Counted from the first letter of the stretch, positions 1 to 12,632 are shown. The stretch is 64,000 nucleotides of DNA from Sambucus nigra (GCA_949130495.1 CASBWL010000412.1:62001-126000), one strand, 5' to 3'. A program made the numbers and translations. Notes: a model not told the origin generated them from the sequence alone.

Positions 1-782
1 AGGAGAATCCGAGACTACAATCTTTAGAAAATTTATTAAACTTCAAAACCTTATGATTATGTTGAATAATTTGTATATATGTGTAGTGTTCTTGAGTTTA
101 AAACCCTTATGGATTTTAATTGATTTGGTTATTTAAATCTTGAGATATTGGACCTAGACTTGATTTGAAGTTGTTGGATTACTTAAATATCATAAGGATT
201 GGTTTGTAGATGTTAGGGTTTGATGAGGTTGGGTTTTAATGGAAAAAAATAGATTTGGAAAATTTACGGTTCATAACAACCTGTAGCCGAATTGGGCAAA
301 TTCGACCCACGCGAATCGATTTGCCCTTAGAAAATCGATTCGCTAAAGTGGTAGGCTACAGGTATGAGTTTGGCGAATTGATTCGGATAGTCCAAATAAA
401 TTCGGCAAATAAACACGAAGTTTGGTTTTGTCGGCCGAATAGATTCTGATGGGGCGAATCAATTCACTTCCAAGAACGAATTGATTCAGCCATGGCGAAT
501 CAATTCAGAAAAGCTGATATTTTGCCAATTGTTTCTAACGTTGATTCTACTCCTTTTCTTTTGGGTTTAAGGCTTAGGAGCCTACTCTTAGGATGCATTA
601 AGAAGTATTATGACCTCACATAAGGAGAGTGGTACTCTAAGATAGTAAGGGAGTGTTCGAGGTCATTTCGTGGACTATTTATAAGGGCATAACGTCTCAT
701 TTCACCTAATAATTGAGAATAGGAATAGTGTAGAGTCAGGTAGTGTTGTTTTGGATCTTTGGGGGTTAGTATGAGAGTATTT
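1..782 (+). repeat. Left part of an old Tekay-type LTR, split by element A
   Basis: No gene is seen. The stretch carries many near-palindromic words of the form GCGAATCAATTC between about 255 and 510. It stops at the TATTT target duplication of element A and appears to continue at 11391. I infer an LTR because the sequence resuming at 11391 ends in an LTR terminus like those of elements A and B. The true start lies outside the window or is too decayed to place. Confidence 0.5.
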
Positions 783-2339
783 TGTGACACCCCGCCTAAT
801 TAAACCTTGGGTGATCAAGCCTTATTTTAATATAAACAGGTTTCTTTAATGGTTCATTCTTAGCATCACTGTCGAACGCCTTTTTAAAAATTTACTAACC
901 ACTTAAGTGAAATTAAAACGGGTGCCAAATTTTAATTTTCTTAAACAACAAAATAATCCAAACCACACATTACCAAAACTAGATATGAATACGCAGTAAA
1001 AATATAATCTGAAAGCAGTTAAAGTCTTGCTGTAAACCACGGCCCAAAAAGACAGCTACAAATCCATAACTAGAATAAACTGAAAAAGAAAAGGTGGAAC
1101 GACATGTTCCAACAAGGAATAATAAAACTGAGCTCCTGCACTAGAACTGAAAAAGAGGAAGCGTCTAAAGAATCCCTGCAACCTCCACACTGGCTGCAGC
1201 TCCCAAGTCTCTAACATGAAATCAAGCTGGGTGTCCTTGTGGCTGGGCACCTAAAAGGTTTTTAAAAATTTTACATTGCAAGAGTTAGTACTCAAAACAT
1301 TTGAAAATATTTTGCAAGCAGTTATCACAATTAAGTTATTGATTACACATTTTAAGGTTTCGCACTCTCCCTTGAACCTCCTCACCTCTCTTGCATAGTA
1401 TATAACTATCGAGGAAACTAGGTCTACCTAGTTATACTGTCCATAACTGTAGTTAACTCATTTACTGCTCGTTACCTTATTCTAGTAATAATTACATCAT
1501 GCTATAAATTATTACTAAGACATTTACTTATCATTTCATTGTCTACTATTCTCAATTTGTAGATTTAGCACATACAACATTTTATCCCACAATAATGTAT
1601 ATAATATTAGTTACCACTAATATATCCTTTTATTTCACACAAAGGACCCTTGGCTCGGAATAATTCATCGACTCCAAGTGAAAGTTGGTTCGGAATGGTT
1701 CGTCGACCCCAACTATCTACAAATATAAATATATACACATATTCGGGTGCGGGACTCTTTCATCGCGGCACCAGTTCAAAGTTTTGTTCGGCATTAAACA
1801 TCGACCCCAAATTTATAATAGTCTTATGTTAGTTCGGAATGTCACATCGACCCTAACATAATTAATTTAGGTAATATTCTCTTAAACCAAAACTATTTAT
1901 ATAAATTTAGTAGGTACGCACCCGACCTAATAAATCATACCCGTACGTAATATATTTTTCTTATATTCTCCGTACTTATTAATTACAATTTATCTCACTA
2001 TTGTATTTATTCAAGTATTCGCGTAACTCTAAGGGCCCTAGTTACCCCTCCCTTAATTCAGTAGTTAAGTAAATTTTAACCTACTGGTATTTTCTTTCCG
2101 GAATTAAGTCTCACTCTAACCGAAATTAAATTAACCATCTTAACTCACGGCTAAGTCAATCGTTCTTTCGTCTTTCCATTTCTCCAACATTACTACTCAA
2201 TCATAAGTGGAGGAACCTAATGGTACACCTACTGGTCATTTTCAAGTCTCCTCATAGGAAAAATATCATTCCTAAGGTTCCCATTAAGTAACGGCAATTA
2301 AAGAAATTAATACACAAATTCTCTATAGTTCAGGCAGGG

Positions 2340-2414
2340 TCGATCGATCGAAGGAAGATGATCGATCGATCGACTGCTTCGATCGATCGATACTCCAGGG
2401 TCGATCGATCGATC
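2340..2414. repeat. Cluster of CGATCGATCG palindromes in the LTR of A
   Basis: Four blocks of TCGATCGATCGA-type sequence are separated by 5-10 bp spacers. The same cluster sits at 10032-10106 in the other LTR with one base changed. Each block is self-complementary, so the cluster could fold or bind a factor as repeated sites; the function is not known. Confidence 0.9.
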
Positions 2415-3416
2415 AAGCAGTGACAGACCCAGTTCATCTTCTTCCTACGGGTTTCACCATTTTTACATCTCTAACTTTCATGATAAACCATCAAATTCAC
2501 AACCAACAATTTCTAATCATTCCTACATGTTCTGGGATGATTACTAACGATTTAAAACAACAAAATAATTATAAATCTTGGCCAAATTCACTGAAAATCT
2601 CCATAATATTCAAGAACCCTAAAACTACATTCTTTATATTTTTCATCAAAATTCCAGATTTTCATATGAATTTCTCATCAAGTTTTCTATGATATAAACA
2701 TACTTGGTAATTCAAAAACGTCCTACATGCAAATCCTAATCAATCATGGATTATTATCAATTGTTTGTTCCCAAGAATATCATAAAAATCATGTTCTTCC
2801 TCAAGCTTAAACATGGGTATTATAACTCAATTATTTTGCAAATAATCACTTGCCTTAAGGTTTGTAGGGTCTGATTTCGTGGTTGTTGATTATCATTGAT
2901 GATGTTGGTGCCTCAATCCTTCTTCCCAACGATCTTGTGGTGAAATCTTCCTAAGATGATCCCTCCTTCCTTCTTGCCTAAGGAATTTGCCTCTCTCTCT
3001 CTCTTTCTCTAATGGCTATGGTGTAACTCTAATTGTCTAACCCTATCCACCACTCTTATAATCAGATTTAGGGTTACAAAAATTCGTAGGTCTTCTTTCC
3101 CATAATTATAAAGAGACCAAAATGCCCCCGAATGGTCCCGGTTTAGCCCGAAAATGACGCGGCACTCAACTAGTACCCCCGGATACACTATTTTGACTAA
3201 TTAAACCCTTTTGGAATCAACCGTGGACTCTAAATTATCATTTGAGTCTCGTAAATATTTTTCTACTCTCAACCTTAATTTTGTCAAGCTACATCCGGTA
3301 CGTCCATATAGTCACTAGACCGTACATATTAACATTGAAAATTTATATTCACCTTAATAAATTTTCTATAACACATATTCATCTTTATTAACATAATATC
3401 TATTTAAATTACTCTA

Positions 3417-3694
3417 CTCACGTAATTTAAATCAAACATATTTAATCACATTAAATTACTCTACTCACGTAATTTAATTAAAGCGTATTTAAATCCCATT
3501 AAATTACTCTACTTACGTAATTTAAAATTAAGCAGAATTACGGGGTATTACATACTTCCTCACGTAATTTAAATCAAACATATTTAATCACATTAAATTA
3601 CTCTACTCACGTAATTTAATTAAAGCATATTTAAATCCCATTAAATTACTCTACTTACGTAATTTAAAATTAAGCAGAATTACGGGGTATTACA
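3417..3694 (-). repeat. 142-bp tandem duplication at the U3 end of the LTR of A
   Basis: The unit at 3417-3558 is repeated at 3559-3694, and both copies contain the LTR-terminal string ACGGGGTATTACATA. The same duplication is in the other LTR (about 11107-11385), so it predates this insertion. The inner copy is preceded, in element orientation, by a purine-rich GAGGAAGTA resembling a weak polypurine tract. Confidence 0.9.
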
Positions 3695-5518
3695 TATTTC
3701 CCCCCTTACAAAAGGAATTTCGTCCTCGAAATTAGGAAAAATACCTGCTATGAAAAATTCTTGATATTGTTCTCGCATATCCTCTTCCCGTTCCCAAGTG
3801 GACTCATCCATATTGTGGTGTCCCCACTGTACTCGTACTAAGGGTACCACCTTGGATCTTAGTTTGCGCTCACTATAATCCAGGATAGCCACGGGTCTTT
3901 CTTCATACGAGATATCTGGCTGCAATTCGATCTCCTCCAGTGGAATGTGCCAGAAGGCTCTCTCACTCCTCTTGTATTTCTTCAGCGACGCCACATGGAA
4001 CACATCATGTATTCGCTGAAGATGCTCAGGGAGTCCCAATCTGTAAGGTACTGGTCCCACTCTCTCAATGATAGGAAACGGCCCCACATATCTTGGTGCT
4101 AATTTCCCCTTTTTGCCAAACCTCGTAACCCCTTTCATAGGAGATACTCGAATTAACACCTGGTCTCCCACATCTAATTCCACATGTCTTATGTCGGCGT
4201 CAGCATAACTCTTCTGCCTATCCTGGGCTATTCGAATACGTCCTCGAATCAACTCGATTTTGGAGGAAGTCTCCTGTATCATTTCTAACCCTAAAAGCCT
4301 GTTATCCCCCACTTCTAACCAATAAGCGGGTGAAAGACAAGGTCTCCCGTAAAGCGCCTCGAATGGAGCCATGCCAATAGTGAATTGGTAAGAGTTTTTA
4401 TACGCAAACTCCACCAAAGGAAGATATGGCTCCAAATTTCCCCCAAAATCTAGAATACACATTCTCAGCATGTCTTCTAGCATCTGGTTTACTCTTTCCG
4501 TATGGCCGTCCGTCTGTGGGTGATATGCCGTACTCAATCGTAAGTCGGTGCCCATGGCCTCCTGAAAACTCTGCCAAAAGTGCGACACGAATATCTTATC
4601 TCGGTCCGACACGATATTAATAGGAAGTCCGTGCAGCTTAACAATCTCTGAAATAAAAAGCTGCGCGTACCGCATAGTATCATAATCCGTAGGAACCGGT
4701 AAGAAATGTGCGACCTTAGTCAAACGATCCACTATCACCCAAATGGAATTGTGGCCCTTCTGCGAGGTTGGTAACCCGGTAATAAAATCCATAGAGATAC
4801 TCTCCCACTTCCACACGAGAATATCTAGTGGTTGTAGCATTCCTGAAGGCCTCTGATGGTCAACTTTTATGAGTTGGCATGTAACACACTTCGAGACAAA
4901 TTCTGCAATATCTCGTTTCATACCTGACCACCAATATACTCGTCGCATATCCTGATACATTTTGTCCCCACCTGGATGTACCAAGAATTTTGACCCGTGT
5001 GACTCTGTCATAACGGCATGCCTCAAATCATCATCTTCGGGTACTATCAGTCTACCGTTGAAACGTAGTCCACCCTCTGAATCGATGGAGTAGAACTCTG
5101 CCCCCTTGGCCAGTAACTGCCGTACTTTATCCTGAAAAAATGGATCTTCTGCTTGTGCCCTCACTATCCACATAACGTTCTCGGAAGTGATAGGTAGAAC
5201 TGCCATACATGCTCTTGCCATATCATCCTCGTGTCGGAGTTCACTCCACTTTGCCTTCCAAACTTCTGCTAACTCTCCGATAGGTCTTCTGCTTAACGCA
5301 TCTGCCACAACGTTAGCCTTACCAGGATGATACTGTATATCAAATTGGTAGTCCTTCACGAATTCAAGCCACCTTCTCTGCCTCATGTTCAGATCCTTCT
5401 GAGTGAACAGATATTGCAATGACTTATGATCCGTGAATAGCGTAAACTGCTCGCCCAGAAGATAGTGTCTCCAAATCCTCAATGCAAATCTCATGTGACT
5501 TAAGCTTTCGTGACGCAT
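3680..5518 (-). pseudogene. pol: Element A pol, part 3: RNase H end, integrase, chromodomain
   Basis: This 612-codon open frame encodes the C-terminal part of the polyprotein. It begins with the RNase H segment [12 protein letters not shown] and the ADALSR motif with its Asp retained. The integrase follows, with the zinc-binding histidines and CVTC pair, and the catalytic core with MDF, VSDRD and TERVNQ motifs. The tail carries a chromodomain-like segment (VRVQWGHHNMDESTWE). It is out of frame with the upstream RT frame: the junction near 5500 lacks roughly 40 nt of RNase H coding that related elements have. The last codons run into the 3' LTR. Its first ATG is only an internal methionine. 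Confidence 0.9.
3697..3708 (-). promoter_or_regulatory. Polypurine tract of element A
   Basis: On the minus strand the sequence TAAGGGGGGAAA lies two bases before the 3' LTR. Polypurine tracts prime plus-strand DNA synthesis in LTR retrotransposons, and position and composition fit. Confidence 0.9.
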
Positions 5519-5825
5519 AAGCTATAGCCTTCTCCTCCTGCTGTAACACACCCCCAAGTCCTTGTAAGGACGCATCAGTATAGACTCGGTATTCCACTCC
5601 GCTCTTAGGCAAGGTAAGAATGGGGGCTAATGTCAACTTGTCTTTCAATTCATCAAATGCTAACTGGCATCTATCACTCCATACAAAGGGAATTCCCTTA
5701 TGAGTCAGATTCGTCAACGGTCCGACAATATTTGAGAATCCCTTGATGAAGCGACGATAATAACCAGCCAAACCCAAGAAACTGCGGATTTCTATTGGTG
5801 TCGTGGGCTGTCCCCACTCCCTCAC
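5424..5825 (-). pseudogene. pol: Element A pol, part 2: RT connection and start of RNase H
   Basis: These 133 codons carry the RT thumb/connection ([18 protein letters not shown]) and the first RNase H motif ([13 protein letters not shown]). The frame is shifted relative to 5822-7096, with the break around 5820-5835, and again relative to 3680-5518. After [10 protein letters not shown] the translation becomes non-homologous because of the deletion. It is a piece of one polyprotein, not a separate gene. Confidence 0.88.
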
Positions 5826-7183
5826 TGCCGATACTTTACTGGGTCAACTGCAATGCCCCTGCTAGATACGACGTGGACTAGGAATTGAACCTCCCGAAGC
5901 CAAAATCCACACTTCTCAAATTTGGCGTATAACTGATGGTTCCTCAATGTCTGTAGGACCAATCGTAAGTGCTCTGCGTGCTCCTCCTCCGTATGGGAGT
6001 AAATCAGAATGTCGTCTATGAATACAATCACAAACTGATCCAAAAACTCCCTGAATACCCTGTTCATGAGATCCATGAATACCGCCGGTGCATTAGTTAG
6101 CCCAAAAGGCATCACTCTGAACTCATATGACCCGTACCGCGACAGGAAAGCGGTCTTAGGTACATCCTCTTCACGAATGCGCAATTGGTGATAACCCGAT
6201 CTCAAATCTATCTTTGAGAAGTATGCAGCCCCTCTCAATTGATCAAACAAGTCGTCAATCCTAGGTAATGGATACTTATTACGTATCGTTACTTTGTTCA
6301 GCTCTCTGTAATCTACACACAGAAGAAGTGAACCATCCCTTTTCTTCACAAACAGTACTGGCACACCCCATGGCGATGTACTCCATCGAATAAAACCCTG
6401 TCCTAACAGTTGCTGGATTTGCTCTCTTAGTTCCCGCATCTCTGAAGGGGCCATGCGATATGGTGCTCTGGTAATAGGTCTCGTCCCCGATGTTAGATCA
6501 ATTACGAACTCTATCTCTCTGCTAGGTGGTAAACCTGGTATCTCCTGAAAGACATCCTCAAAATCCCTCACAACTGGGATTGAATCCAGAGAAACGACCA
6601 CCCCATGTGAAGTTTCCTCCTCAATATAATATAAGTGAGTTCGTGATCCTCCCTCGGGAAGTGGCATAGCCACAAGGAACATCTCCTGCCCCGGGATAGA
6701 GAACACGATGGTCCTCTCATAACAATCTACCATTGCCCTATTATGTGCCAACCAATCCATGCCTAGGATGACGTCATATCCCTCCATATCCAGCACTAGA
6801 AGGTCCGCCGCTAGACTCAATCTCCCAACCATAATGTCCACACCCTTACAAATCGAGTGTATGAGGGACCCACTACCCATCGGTGACTCCACACACATAA
6901 GATGAGTGTCTGCTGTTGCTAATAGGCCGGCTGCCCGTGCAAATCTAGTGGAAATAAATGAATGCGTTGCCCCTGTGTCAAACAAAATATTCCCCTCAAG
7001 CCCATGAATAGGAAACATACCCGCAACTGCTGGCGGTGCTGGCGGTGCCGGCTGAAATGGAATGTCACGGATGTTGAACACACGTCCGTACTGCATCTGC
7101 CCTGGCTGTGGGGCCTGTACTGCTGCTGGGGCTAACGGTGCCTGCTGCCCCTGTCGGGCACCTTGCTGTTGTGCCCGGTCTTG
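5822..7183 (-). pseudogene. pol: Element A pol, part 1: protease and reverse transcriptase
   Basis: The frame contains the aspartic protease motif DTGATHSF and the ILGMDWLA block, then the RT with [40 protein letters not shown] and the catalytic box [12 protein letters not shown]. It is in frame with gag upstream, separated by the stop at 7184-7186, so the ATG at 7096 is internal. It ends at a frame break near 5822. The RT residues visible here look undamaged. Confidence 0.92.
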
Positions 7184-8284
7184 CTATGGATAATTTCTTC
7201 TCTTGTGACCCTGCTGACCACAAGTGAAGCACTGCCCCTGAAACTGTCTTTGTCCTTGGCCCTGTCGCCCTTGGCCTTGTTGTCCCCCATTTTGATTACC
7301 CTGGCCCTGTCGACCCTGAGTAACTGGTTGCTGAGGACCCTGCTGGCCCTGCCGGTCAAAGTGATACTTCCCATGCTTAAACTTCTTGGCAGGGTTTCCC
7401 TGTCGGGAATCCTGCCCCAATTATCCCGCTGCCTGCTGCTGTGTTGCGCTTCTTCCACTACCTCCATCCACCTTTCCCGGTTGGCTAGGCTCACCCCTCT
7501 TACTTCCCTTAGTATGAAAACGGTGATCCTGACAGTGTAGTAGAGCGGCATTGACGACATCTGTGTAGGTTACCAATTGCGAATTACCAATTAAGTGTTG
7601 TCTAATTCTCCAGGTTAGGCCCTCCATAAATTTGGACTTCTTCCTCTCCTCATTGCTCACCTCGTTTGGCACAAAATTGGCCAAGCTGGTAAACTCCTCC
7701 TCGTAGTCAGCAACTGAGCGATCACCCTGAACCACTTCGCTGAACTTCTTCCTCATCTCAGACTCTACTGCTGGAGGGAAATACTTGCGGTCAAACCGCA
7801 CCCAAAACTCAGAAATAGTCTAAGTATCTATCTCCTCGATGGTGGTAACTGACTCCCACCACTGTAGGGCCACTCCTGATAGACGGAAAGTGGCTAGCAT
7901 TTGTTCCTGTACTCCGGTGCACTCTAGCATGCACAAGTGACACTGGATATTCTTCTTCCAGTTGCACACTTCCACTATATCAGTACTGCCCTGAAACTCG
8001 GGTGGGTGCCCCTTCTGAAATGTCTCCCTGACTCGTTGCCAAATAGATGGTCCTGCCGGGACTTGCACTGCCGGTGCCACAGGGGGAGGTACTTGGGGCT
8101 GAGGGAAGTGGGCTGCCATTGCCCTCATCGCTGTCTCAACTGCCTGAGCTACTATCACTGCAACCTGAGTAGTGGAGATTAGCTCGGGTGGGGGTGGTGG
8201 TATCGGTACCTGTGGCTCCTGATGAGCCTCCCTCACCTCCTCTCTAGCTTCATCCCTCTCTGCTCTCATTCTCCTTGGCGGCAT
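7184..8284 (-). pseudogene. gag: Element A gag, with in-frame stops
   Basis: The capsid protein starts at the ATG ending at 8284 (MPPRRMRAERDEAREEV), about 190 nt after the primer site. A proline-rich N-terminal part (to 7823) is followed by the gag core (7421-7801, with RFDRKYFPPAVESEMR and VADYEEEFTSL), then a Gln/Gly-rich stretch and one zinc knuckle. In-frame stops lie at 7820-7822, 7421-7423 and 7184-7186. The knuckle reads CFTCGQQGHKRRNY, so its last cysteine is a tyrosine. All parts are in one frame. Confidence 0.9.
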
Positions 8285-8460
8285 CTGAAATAAGATTCAA
8301 ATTGTATAAGTACACAGTTTATACAAAATTTAAGAGCAGAAGTACGATATCGCAACAGTGGAAATTTAGTCAACAATCCTAATAGTAGGGCTCTAATACA
8401 AACAAACGTAACGCTGAATCGTAGTAAGCCGTACAGATCCTATGGACACTAGAACCTGAT

Positions 8461-8472
8461 GCTCTGATACCA
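8461..8472 (-). promoter_or_regulatory. Primer binding site of element A (tRNA-iMet)
   Basis: On the minus strand the 12-mer TGGTATCAGAGC lies two bases after the 5' LTR. It is the usual plant site complementary to the 3' end of initiator tRNA-Met. It fixes the element's orientation and LTR boundary. Confidence 0.95.
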
Positions 8473-8474
8473 TC

Positions 8475-11385
8475 TGTGACACCCCGCCTAATTAAACCTT
8501 GGGTGATCAAGCCTTATTTTAATATAAACAGGTTTCTTTAATGGTTCATTCTTAGCATCACTGTTGAACGCCTTTTTAAAAATTTACTAACCACCTAAGT
8601 GAAATTAAAACGGGTGCCAAATTTTAATTTTCTTAAACAACAAAATAATCCAAACCACACATTACCAAAACTAGATATGAATACGCAGTAAAAATATAAT
8701 CTGAAAGCAGTTAAAGTCTTGCCGTAAACCACGACCCAAAAAGACAGCTACAAATCCATAACTAGAATAAACTGAAAAAGAAAAGGTGGAACGACATGTT
8801 CCAACAAGGAATAATAAAACTGAGCTCCTGCACTAGAACTGAAAAAGAGGAAGTGTCTAAAAAATCCCTGCAACCTCCACACTGGCTGCAGCTCCCAAGT
8901 CTCTGACATGAAATCAAGCTGAGTGTCCTTGTGGCTGGGCACCTATAAGGTTTTAAAAAATTTTACATAGCAAGAGTTAGTACTCAAAACATTTGAAAAT
9001 ATTTTGCAAGCAGTTATCACAATTAAGTTATTGATTACACATTTTAAGGTTTCGCACTCTCCCTTGAACCTCCTCACCTCTCTTGCATAGTATATAACTA
9101 TCGAGGAAACTAGGTCTACCTAGTTATACTGTCCATAACTGTAGTTAACTCATTTACTGCTCGTTACCTTATTCTAGTAATAATTACATCATGCTATAAA
9201 TTATTACTGAGACATTTATTTATCATTTCATTGTCTACTATTCTCAATTTGTAGATTTAGCACATACAACATTTTATCCCACAACAATGTATATAATATT
9301 AGTTGCCACTAATATATCCTTTTATTTCACACAAAGGACCCTTGGCTCAGAATAATTCATCGACTCCAAGTGAAAGTTGGTTCGCAATGGTTCATCGACC
9401 CCAACTATCTACAAATATAAATATATACACATATTCGGGTTCGGGACTCTTTCATCGCGGCACCAGTTCAAAGTTTGGTTCGGCATTAAACATCGACCCC
9501 AAATTTATAATAGTCTTATGTTAGTTCGGAATGTCACATCGACCCTAACATAATTAATTTAGGTAATATTCTCTTAACCCAAAACTATTTATATAAATTT
9601 AGTAGGTACGCACCCGACCTAATAAATCATACCCGTACGTAATATATTTTTCTTATATTCTCCGTACTTATTAATTACAATTTATCTCACTATTGTATTT
9701 ATTCAAGTATTCGCGTAACTATAAGGGCCCTAGTTACCCCTCCCTTAATTCAGTAGTTAAGTAAATTTTAACCTACTGGTATTTTCTTTCCGGAATTAAG
9801 TCTCACTCTAACCGAAATTAAATTAACCATCTTAACTCACGGCTAAGTCAATCGTTCTTTCGTCTTTCCATTTATTCAACATTACTACTCAATCATAAGT
9901 GGAGGAACCTAATGGTACACCTACTGGTCATTTTCAAGTCTCCTCATAGGAAAAATATCATTACTAAGGTTCCCATTAAGTAACGGAAATTAAAGAAATT
10001 AATACACAAATTCTCTATAGTTTAGGCAGGGTCGATCGATCGAAGGAAGATGATCGATCGACCGACTGCTTCGATCGATCGATACTCCAGGGTCGATCGA
10101 TCGATCAAGCAGTGACAGACCCAGTTCATCTTCTTCCTACGGGTTTCACCATTTTTAAATCTCTAACTTTCATGATAAACCATCAAATTCACAACCAACA
10201 ATTTCTAATCATTCCTACATGTTTTGGGATGATTACTAACGATTTAAAACAACAAAATCATTATAAATCTTGGCCAAATTCACTGAAAATCTCTATAATA
10301 TTCAAGAACCCTAAAACTGCATTCTTTATATTTTTCATCAAAATTCCAGATTTTCATACGAATTTCTCATCAAGTTTTCAATGATATAAACATACTTGGT
10401 AATTCAAAAAAGTCCTACATGCAAATCCTAATCAATCATGGATTATTATCAATTGTTTGTTCCCAAGAATATCATAAAATCATGTTCTTCCTCAAGCTTA
10501 AACATGGGTATTATAACTCAATTATTTTGCAAATAACCACTTGCCTTAAGGTTTGTAGGATCTGATTTCGTGGTTGTTGATGATGATTGATGATGTTGGT
10601 GCCTCAATCCTTCTTCCCAACAATCTTGTGGTGAAATCTTCCTAAGATGATCCCTCCTTCCTTCTTGCCTAAGGAATTTGCCTCTCTCTCTCTCTTTCTC
10701 TAATGGCTATGGTGTAACTCTAATTGTGTAACCCTAGCCACCACTCTTATAATCAGATTTAGGGTTACAAAAATTCGTAGGTCTTCTTTCCCATAATTAT
10801 AAAGAGACCAAAATGCCCCCGAATGGTCCCGGTTTAGCCCGAAAATGACCCGGCACTCAACTAGTACCCCCGGGTACACTATTTTGACTAATTCGACCCT
10901 TTCGGAATCAACCGTGGACTCTAAATTATCATTTGAGTCTCGTAAATATTTTTCTACTCTCAACCTTAATTTTGTCAAGCTACATCTGGTACGTCCATAT
11001 AGTCACTAGACCGTACATATTAACATTGAAAATTTATATTCACCTTAATAAATTTTCTATAACACATATTCATCTTTATTAACATAATATCTATTTAAAT
11101 TACTCTACTCACGTAATTTAAATCAAACATATTTAATCACATTAAATTACTCTACTCACATAATTTAATTAAAGCGTATTTAAATCCCATTAAATTACTC
11201 TACTTACGTAATTTAAAATTAAGCAGAATTACGGGGTATTACATACTTCCTCACATAATTTAAATCAAACATATTTAATCACATTAAATTACTCTACTCA
11301 CGTAATTTAATTAAAGCGTATTTAAATCCCATTAAATTAGTCTACTTACGTAATTTAAAATTAAGCAGAATTACGGGGTATTACA
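8475..11385 (-). repeat. 5' LTR of element A
   Basis: This partner of the 783-3694 LTR has the same TG...CA ends, GATC cluster and 142-bp end duplication. Scattered substitutions (for example at 8564 against 826 of the other copy) give roughly 1.5% divergence by eye. In element orientation it drives transcription toward lower coordinates. Confidence 0.95.
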
Positions 11386-11390
11386 TATTT

Positions 11391-12632
11391 ATATCTCGTA
11401 GCCTAAGTTATTGTACACATATGGTTTCCGAAATAAGAATCGTGTGTTTAAGTTAATATATCTTGTGACTTTGGCACATTTACATACCTCTCTAGATGTT
11501 ATCATAGGGGAAGTTACGCAAAAGAGGTGAATCCCCTGGCTATTTATGCTGGGAGAGTATAGTCCTCAGGCCATGGCACCGGTTGTTACATTGTATGATT
11601 GTTTTGTTCAAAGTAAGGAAATTATGGGTATTGTTATGACTCACTACCACTTTCCATGCGTTGTGATTTAGGGTACCCAGATGGTCTTGATTATAGGCCT
11701 TGGAAGATGATAGCATTTAGGGGCGCCTCCAGTGGGGTGACTCCCGGAGGGATGGTCTTAGAACCGATATAATTTTATTGTAATTGTTCTCACAAAATGG
11801 TGTTTCTCATCAATGACTTAAATGAAATTGTGAATTAACTTTAATTACATATGGTCCTTAGTGACTAATTGACTGGTGAGGTTGTATTAAATTGGTAAAC
11901 TTGGCATGGTAAATAGAGTTAGATTACTCGTACTAAGTAGATGGGTAGTTTAACTTAACATTAATTGTACGTGTTAGGATGTGCACTTAGAAGAGATGTG
12001 AGGATGATATCTTGAATGAAGAGCGAATTTAACTTGCTTATGATTAATTGACATTCATAACTATTTGCATTTTATTCACATGTATATCATATCAAATCGG
12101 GCCCTGACCCGTTAATATTTCTTCTTCTCGTGTGGTTATTATTTATGTTCAGGTGCTCCGTCGCATGGGCGCCCAATTTGACTTTCCTTCCCATTGTTAA
12201 GGAGCTATAGCATTTTGTGGATGTTGTAGAATTTTTGTAGTAGACGTGTCAGTTTCTTTTGATACTCATAGTTATGATCCGTCTGTATATTCGTGCATGT
12301 TGCCCGAGTTTAGTATTCATACATATGGTTATACTTGGTGTAATCCTTTTGTATTAGTCTGTTAATCGACAACTTATTCGGTTATGTTTTGTAGAATGAT
12401 TTGTAAATTGTTATATATTTATAGATCAACCTTTTGTTATAAATTGGATGATGGAAATTGCTTTTATAAATTTTGCAAAAATTATATATATGACATCCTT
12501 TTTCCAAAATATTTGGTGGTTGTCTCGTATAATCATATTGCGACAGTGATGCTAAGAATGGATCATTTGAAATTCCTATTTTTATTGGAGTAGCGGGCTG
12601 GCCACCTCTTATTTTAATAAGCGGGGTGCCAC
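11391..12632 (+). repeat. Right part of the old LTR split by element A
   Basis: The last 90 bp contain ACAGTGATGCTAAGAATG and end GCGGGGTGCCACA, matching the 3' ends of the LTRs of A and B. Upstream, GGGCCCTGACCCGTT and AGGTGCTCCGTCGCATGG parallel blocks in the LTR of B near 21432 and 21486. No tRNA-Met primer site follows position 12632, so it is a 3' or solo LTR rather than a 5' LTR. It is a more distant, older member of the same superfamily. Confidence 0.6.

Larger units (their letters stand above)
783..3694 (-). repeat. 3' LTR of element A
   Basis: This is one of two near-identical 2.9 kb LTRs; in element orientation it runs from 3694 down to 783, from TGTAATACCCCG to GGGGTGTCACA. It contains a GATC palindrome cluster, a CT-rich stretch near 2995-3010 that would be a GA-rich leader in the transcript, a TATA-like TTATAAGAG on the minus strand near 3055-3063, and a 142-bp duplication at its U3 end. 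Confidence 0.95.
783..11385 (-). mobile_element. Element A: complete Tekay/Del-type Ty3/gypsy retrotransposon, coding region broken
   Basis: This 10.6 kb element reads on the minus strand as LTR, primer site, gag, protease, reverse transcriptase, RNase H, integrase with chromodomain, polypurine tract, LTR. Two LTRs of 2912 and 2911 bp flank it and start and end TG...CA. The 5-bp target TATTT is present at 778-782 and 11386-11390. The LTRs differ by roughly 1.5% by eye, so the insertion is fairly recent, yet gag-pol has three in-frame stops and two frame breaks. The C-terminal chromodomain-like tail and tRNA-Met primer place it in the Tekay/Del chromoviruses. Confidence 0.95.

Noticed and set aside
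1056..1250. A small gene duplicated at 8748-8942
   Set aside because: Both copies are the same stretch of the two LTRs of A; the frame is chance.
783..3694. CRISPR array or bacterial features
   Set aside because: The direct repeats are LTR-internal duplications and the window is plant nuclear DNA.
7132..7560. Open frames of 142 codons (minus) and 125 codons (plus) over gag of A
   Set aside because: They overlap the true gag frame and arise from its Gln/Gly-rich repetitive coding.
12382..12632. C-terminal extension of the Tat-like gag frame (to 12382)
   Set aside because: The codons below 12633 lie in the end of the old LTR and are read-through, not gag.
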